Shown piece after piece: positions 5,355-6,628 of a stretch of DNA of 6,628 bases (positions are counted from its first letter, which is position 1; the number at the start of each line of letters is the position of its first letter). The notes under the pieces are model-generated. The model did no database searches. It was not told where the DNA came from and saw nothing but the letters and a program-made list of their open reading frames with translations. The DNA comes from Actinomycetota bacterium (lineage in GTDB: Bacteria; Actinomycetota; Actinomycetes; S36-B12; UBA10799): the NCBI GenBank assembly GCA_030837395.1, contig JAUPKO010000257.1, positions 1 to 6,628 of the forward strand, read 5' to 3'. Position numbers and translations under genes: made by a program.

Positions 5355-6628
5355 ATGTCGCGCCGACTAACCGCCGTGTTCGCCAGCAACGACGCACCGT
5401 TGGCTATCACCGGCATCGTCCTGAGCGCCGTGAGCGGACTGCTGGCGGCTGGGCTGTGCACGCTGGTGGATGCGAGGGTGGTGCCCGTCGGACTGGTGAT
5501 CGGGGCGATCCTGGGATTCATCGCGGCCAGCGCGCCGATGTTCATGGCCCTGCGGTTGATCCTGCTCGCCGGGCTGCTGCTGGTGGCCTCGGCGACGTTC
5601 GGGACGCTGCTCCAGCATTCGGCGATCGTGGCTGCGCTGGTGATGGCCGCCGTAGCCTTCGTCACGGCCATCTGGACCGCCCTGCCGGTGGTTGGAACGA
5701 TATTCTCCAGTCTGCCGGCTACCGTCTTCATCTTGTTGCTGGCCAAGGGCGACGAGTTCGCCAAGGGTGCTCCGGCACTCGTGGTGGCTCTGGCCGGGCT
5801 GTTGGCGATGCTCCCGCCGTCCCTGCTGGCGGTGGCGGTCTCGATCCGGGATCCGCGCAAGTTCGACCGAGCGATGACCGCTGCGTTGTGGTCGCGCACA
5901 ACGCCTGCCAACTCACGCGGCACCTACTCCCGCGTGCTGCTGCTCGATGGTGCCCCCTCGACGCTGCTGTACTTGGCGGCCCACGGATCGCTGGGGATGG
6001 TGTGCCGGTCGTGGCTCGAGAACAACAGCGACGGCAAGGATCCAGCGGTGGCCGCGGCGATGGCCCAAGGCGATGCCAACGGCGACGCAATCGCCGCTGC
6101 GCTACTGCCGCGCGGGCCACTGGTGCCGCGCTCAGCTCCGGTCGACACCACGGCGATGGCGCCGGCAGCTGCGCGCGATCCGGCGGCCAGTCAGGCAGAT
6201 ATTGCCGGTCAGACAACTGCGGCGTGGTCGCTGTGGGCGGCTTCGCAGCAACGGTCGCAGGCGGCGTTGGCCGGTGACACGCCGCAACGTGTGGCCGTGC
6301 GGCCGGTGTTGCTCATCCTGGCCTCGTTGGTCCGCAACCTGGTGCACCCGGACGTGTCGGTGTTCCGGTACGGCGTGCAGCGCGCGTTGGCTCTGGGGGT
6401 GGGCGCGTTCGCCCTGGTGCAGTCCCGTGGAGATGAGAACGTCTTCTGGGTGGTCATCAGCCTGGCGGCCGTGTTGCAGGCGAACGCGCCCTCCACCGTG
6501 GAGAAGGTGGCCAGGAGGTCGGTGGGGACCTTCGGCGGCGTACTGCTCGCGGTGGCACTGTCGTTGATCCTGCCGTCGCGGCTGCTGGTGCCGTGGGTGG
6601 CCGGGGTGGCCTTGGTGGCCGGGTTCGC
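5355..6628 (+). CDS. FUSC-family inner-membrane protein, N-terminal 424 residues (cut at right edge)
   Basis: The visible part begins MSRRLTAVFAS at ATG 5355 and stays open to the window end. Residues 16-162 form a first membrane bundle of about six hydrophobic segments (16-37, 42-60, 65-83, 90-112, 114-131, 138-163). Residues 164-310 are a soluble, Ala-rich region, likely cytoplasmic. A second bundle starts near 313, and residues 335-424 resemble the FUSC_2 domain: FRYGVQRALALGVG, then ENVFWVVISLAAVLQ, then the conserved-looking Arg/Gly stretch VARRSVGTFGGVLLAV at 385-400. Two bundles around a soluble domain match the YccS/AaeB/ArAE architecture, whose members are typically about 650-720 residues, so around 250 residues are probably missing. 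Some relatives are aromatic-acid or fusaric-acid effluxers, but many are uncharacterised, and no substrate can be read here. It diverges from the membrane hydrolase. Family call is good; transport role is inferred. Confidence 0.82.
   Translation, partial: MSRRLTAVFASNDAPLAITGIVLSAVSGLLAAGLCTLVDARVVPVGLVIGAILGFIAASAPMFMALRLILLAGLLLVASATFGTLLQHSAIVAALVMAAVAFVTAIWTALPVVGTIFSSLPATVFILLLAKGDEFAKGAPALVVALAGLLAMLPPSLLAVAVSIRDPRKFDRAMTAALWSRTTPANSRGTYSRVLLLDGAPSTLLYLAAHGSLGMVCRSWLENNSDGKDPAVAAAMAQGDANGDAIAAALLPRGPLVPRSAPVDTTAMAPAAARDPAASQADIAGQTTAAWSLWAASQQRSQAALAGDTPQRVAVRPVLLILASLVRNLVHPDVSVFRYGVQRALALGVGAFALVQSRGDENVFWVVISLAAVLQANAPSTVEKVARRSVGTFGGVLLAVALSLILPSRLLVPWVAGVALVAGF

Noticed and set aside
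6027..6092. Asp/Asn/Gly-rich stretch in the FUSC soluble region (NNSDGKDP and QGDANGDA) resembling calcium-binding loops
   Set aside because: The spacing and residues do not complete an EF-hand or dockerin-type loop, and the flanking sequence is plain Ala-rich. Probably coincidence.
5048..6277. 409-codon plus-strand frame overlapping the hydrolase and FUSC starts
   Set aside because: Arg/Gly-rich translation with no hydrophobic segments, whereas the frame from 5355 gives a clear multi-pass membrane protein.
1..6628. Search for CRISPR arrays, tRNAs, insertion-sequence ends, retron or defence genes
   Set aside because: No regularly spaced repeats, cloverleaf, transposase, reverse transcriptase or nuclease motifs were seen. 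The genes present are housekeeping or envelope-type.

Overview
The window comes from a GC-rich genome (roughly 70% GC by eye, with codon third positions almost all G or C). It is most likely an actinobacterium. Two proteins support this. One is an L,D-transpeptidase with a paired-cysteine YkuD domain, a subtype I know from actinobacteria. The other is a membrane-anchored alpha/beta-hydrolase of the Abhydrolase_9 type, which is mainly actinobacterial. The sequence does not let me name a genus. I see no tRNA, rRNA, CRISPR array, transposase or integrase; it reads as ordinary chromosome, not a mobile island.

Layout, left to right. (1) Positions 1-930, minus strand: the N-terminal 310 residues of an Ala/Pro-rich protein of unknown function, running off the left edge. 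(2) Positions 931-1052: a short divergent intergenic region with a 14-bp perfect palindrome and weak promoter-like hexamers. (3) Positions 1053-1955, plus strand: a membrane-anchored peptidoglycan-binding L,D-transpeptidase. (4) Positions 1952-3076, plus strand, overlapping the previous stop by 4 bp (GTGA): a full-length Sua5-type threonylcarbamoyl-AMP synthase, with a small perfect 18-bp tandem repeat in its C-terminal half. (5) Positions 3077-3087: an 11-bp convergent gap in which both stop codons are part of small GC-rich hairpins. (6) Positions 3088-5217, minus strand: a multi-pass membrane protein with a C-terminal serine hydrolase domain. (7) Positions 5218-5354: a divergent intergenic region. 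(8) Positions 5355-6628, plus strand: a FUSC-family membrane protein cut by the right edge.

The transpeptidase and synthase genes almost certainly form one translationally coupled transcript joining cell-wall cross-linking to tRNA t6A modification. The functional link is not obvious and may only reflect gene order. The hydrolase and the FUSC protein are divergently transcribed. At least three products (transpeptidase, membrane hydrolase, FUSC) are envelope proteins, so a loose cell-envelope theme is reasonable. I found no convincing evidence of a new multi-gene system. The points most worth a second look are the unknown left-edge protein, the uncharacterised membrane hydrolase next to a FUSC protein, the repeat in the synthase, and possible leaderless promoters.
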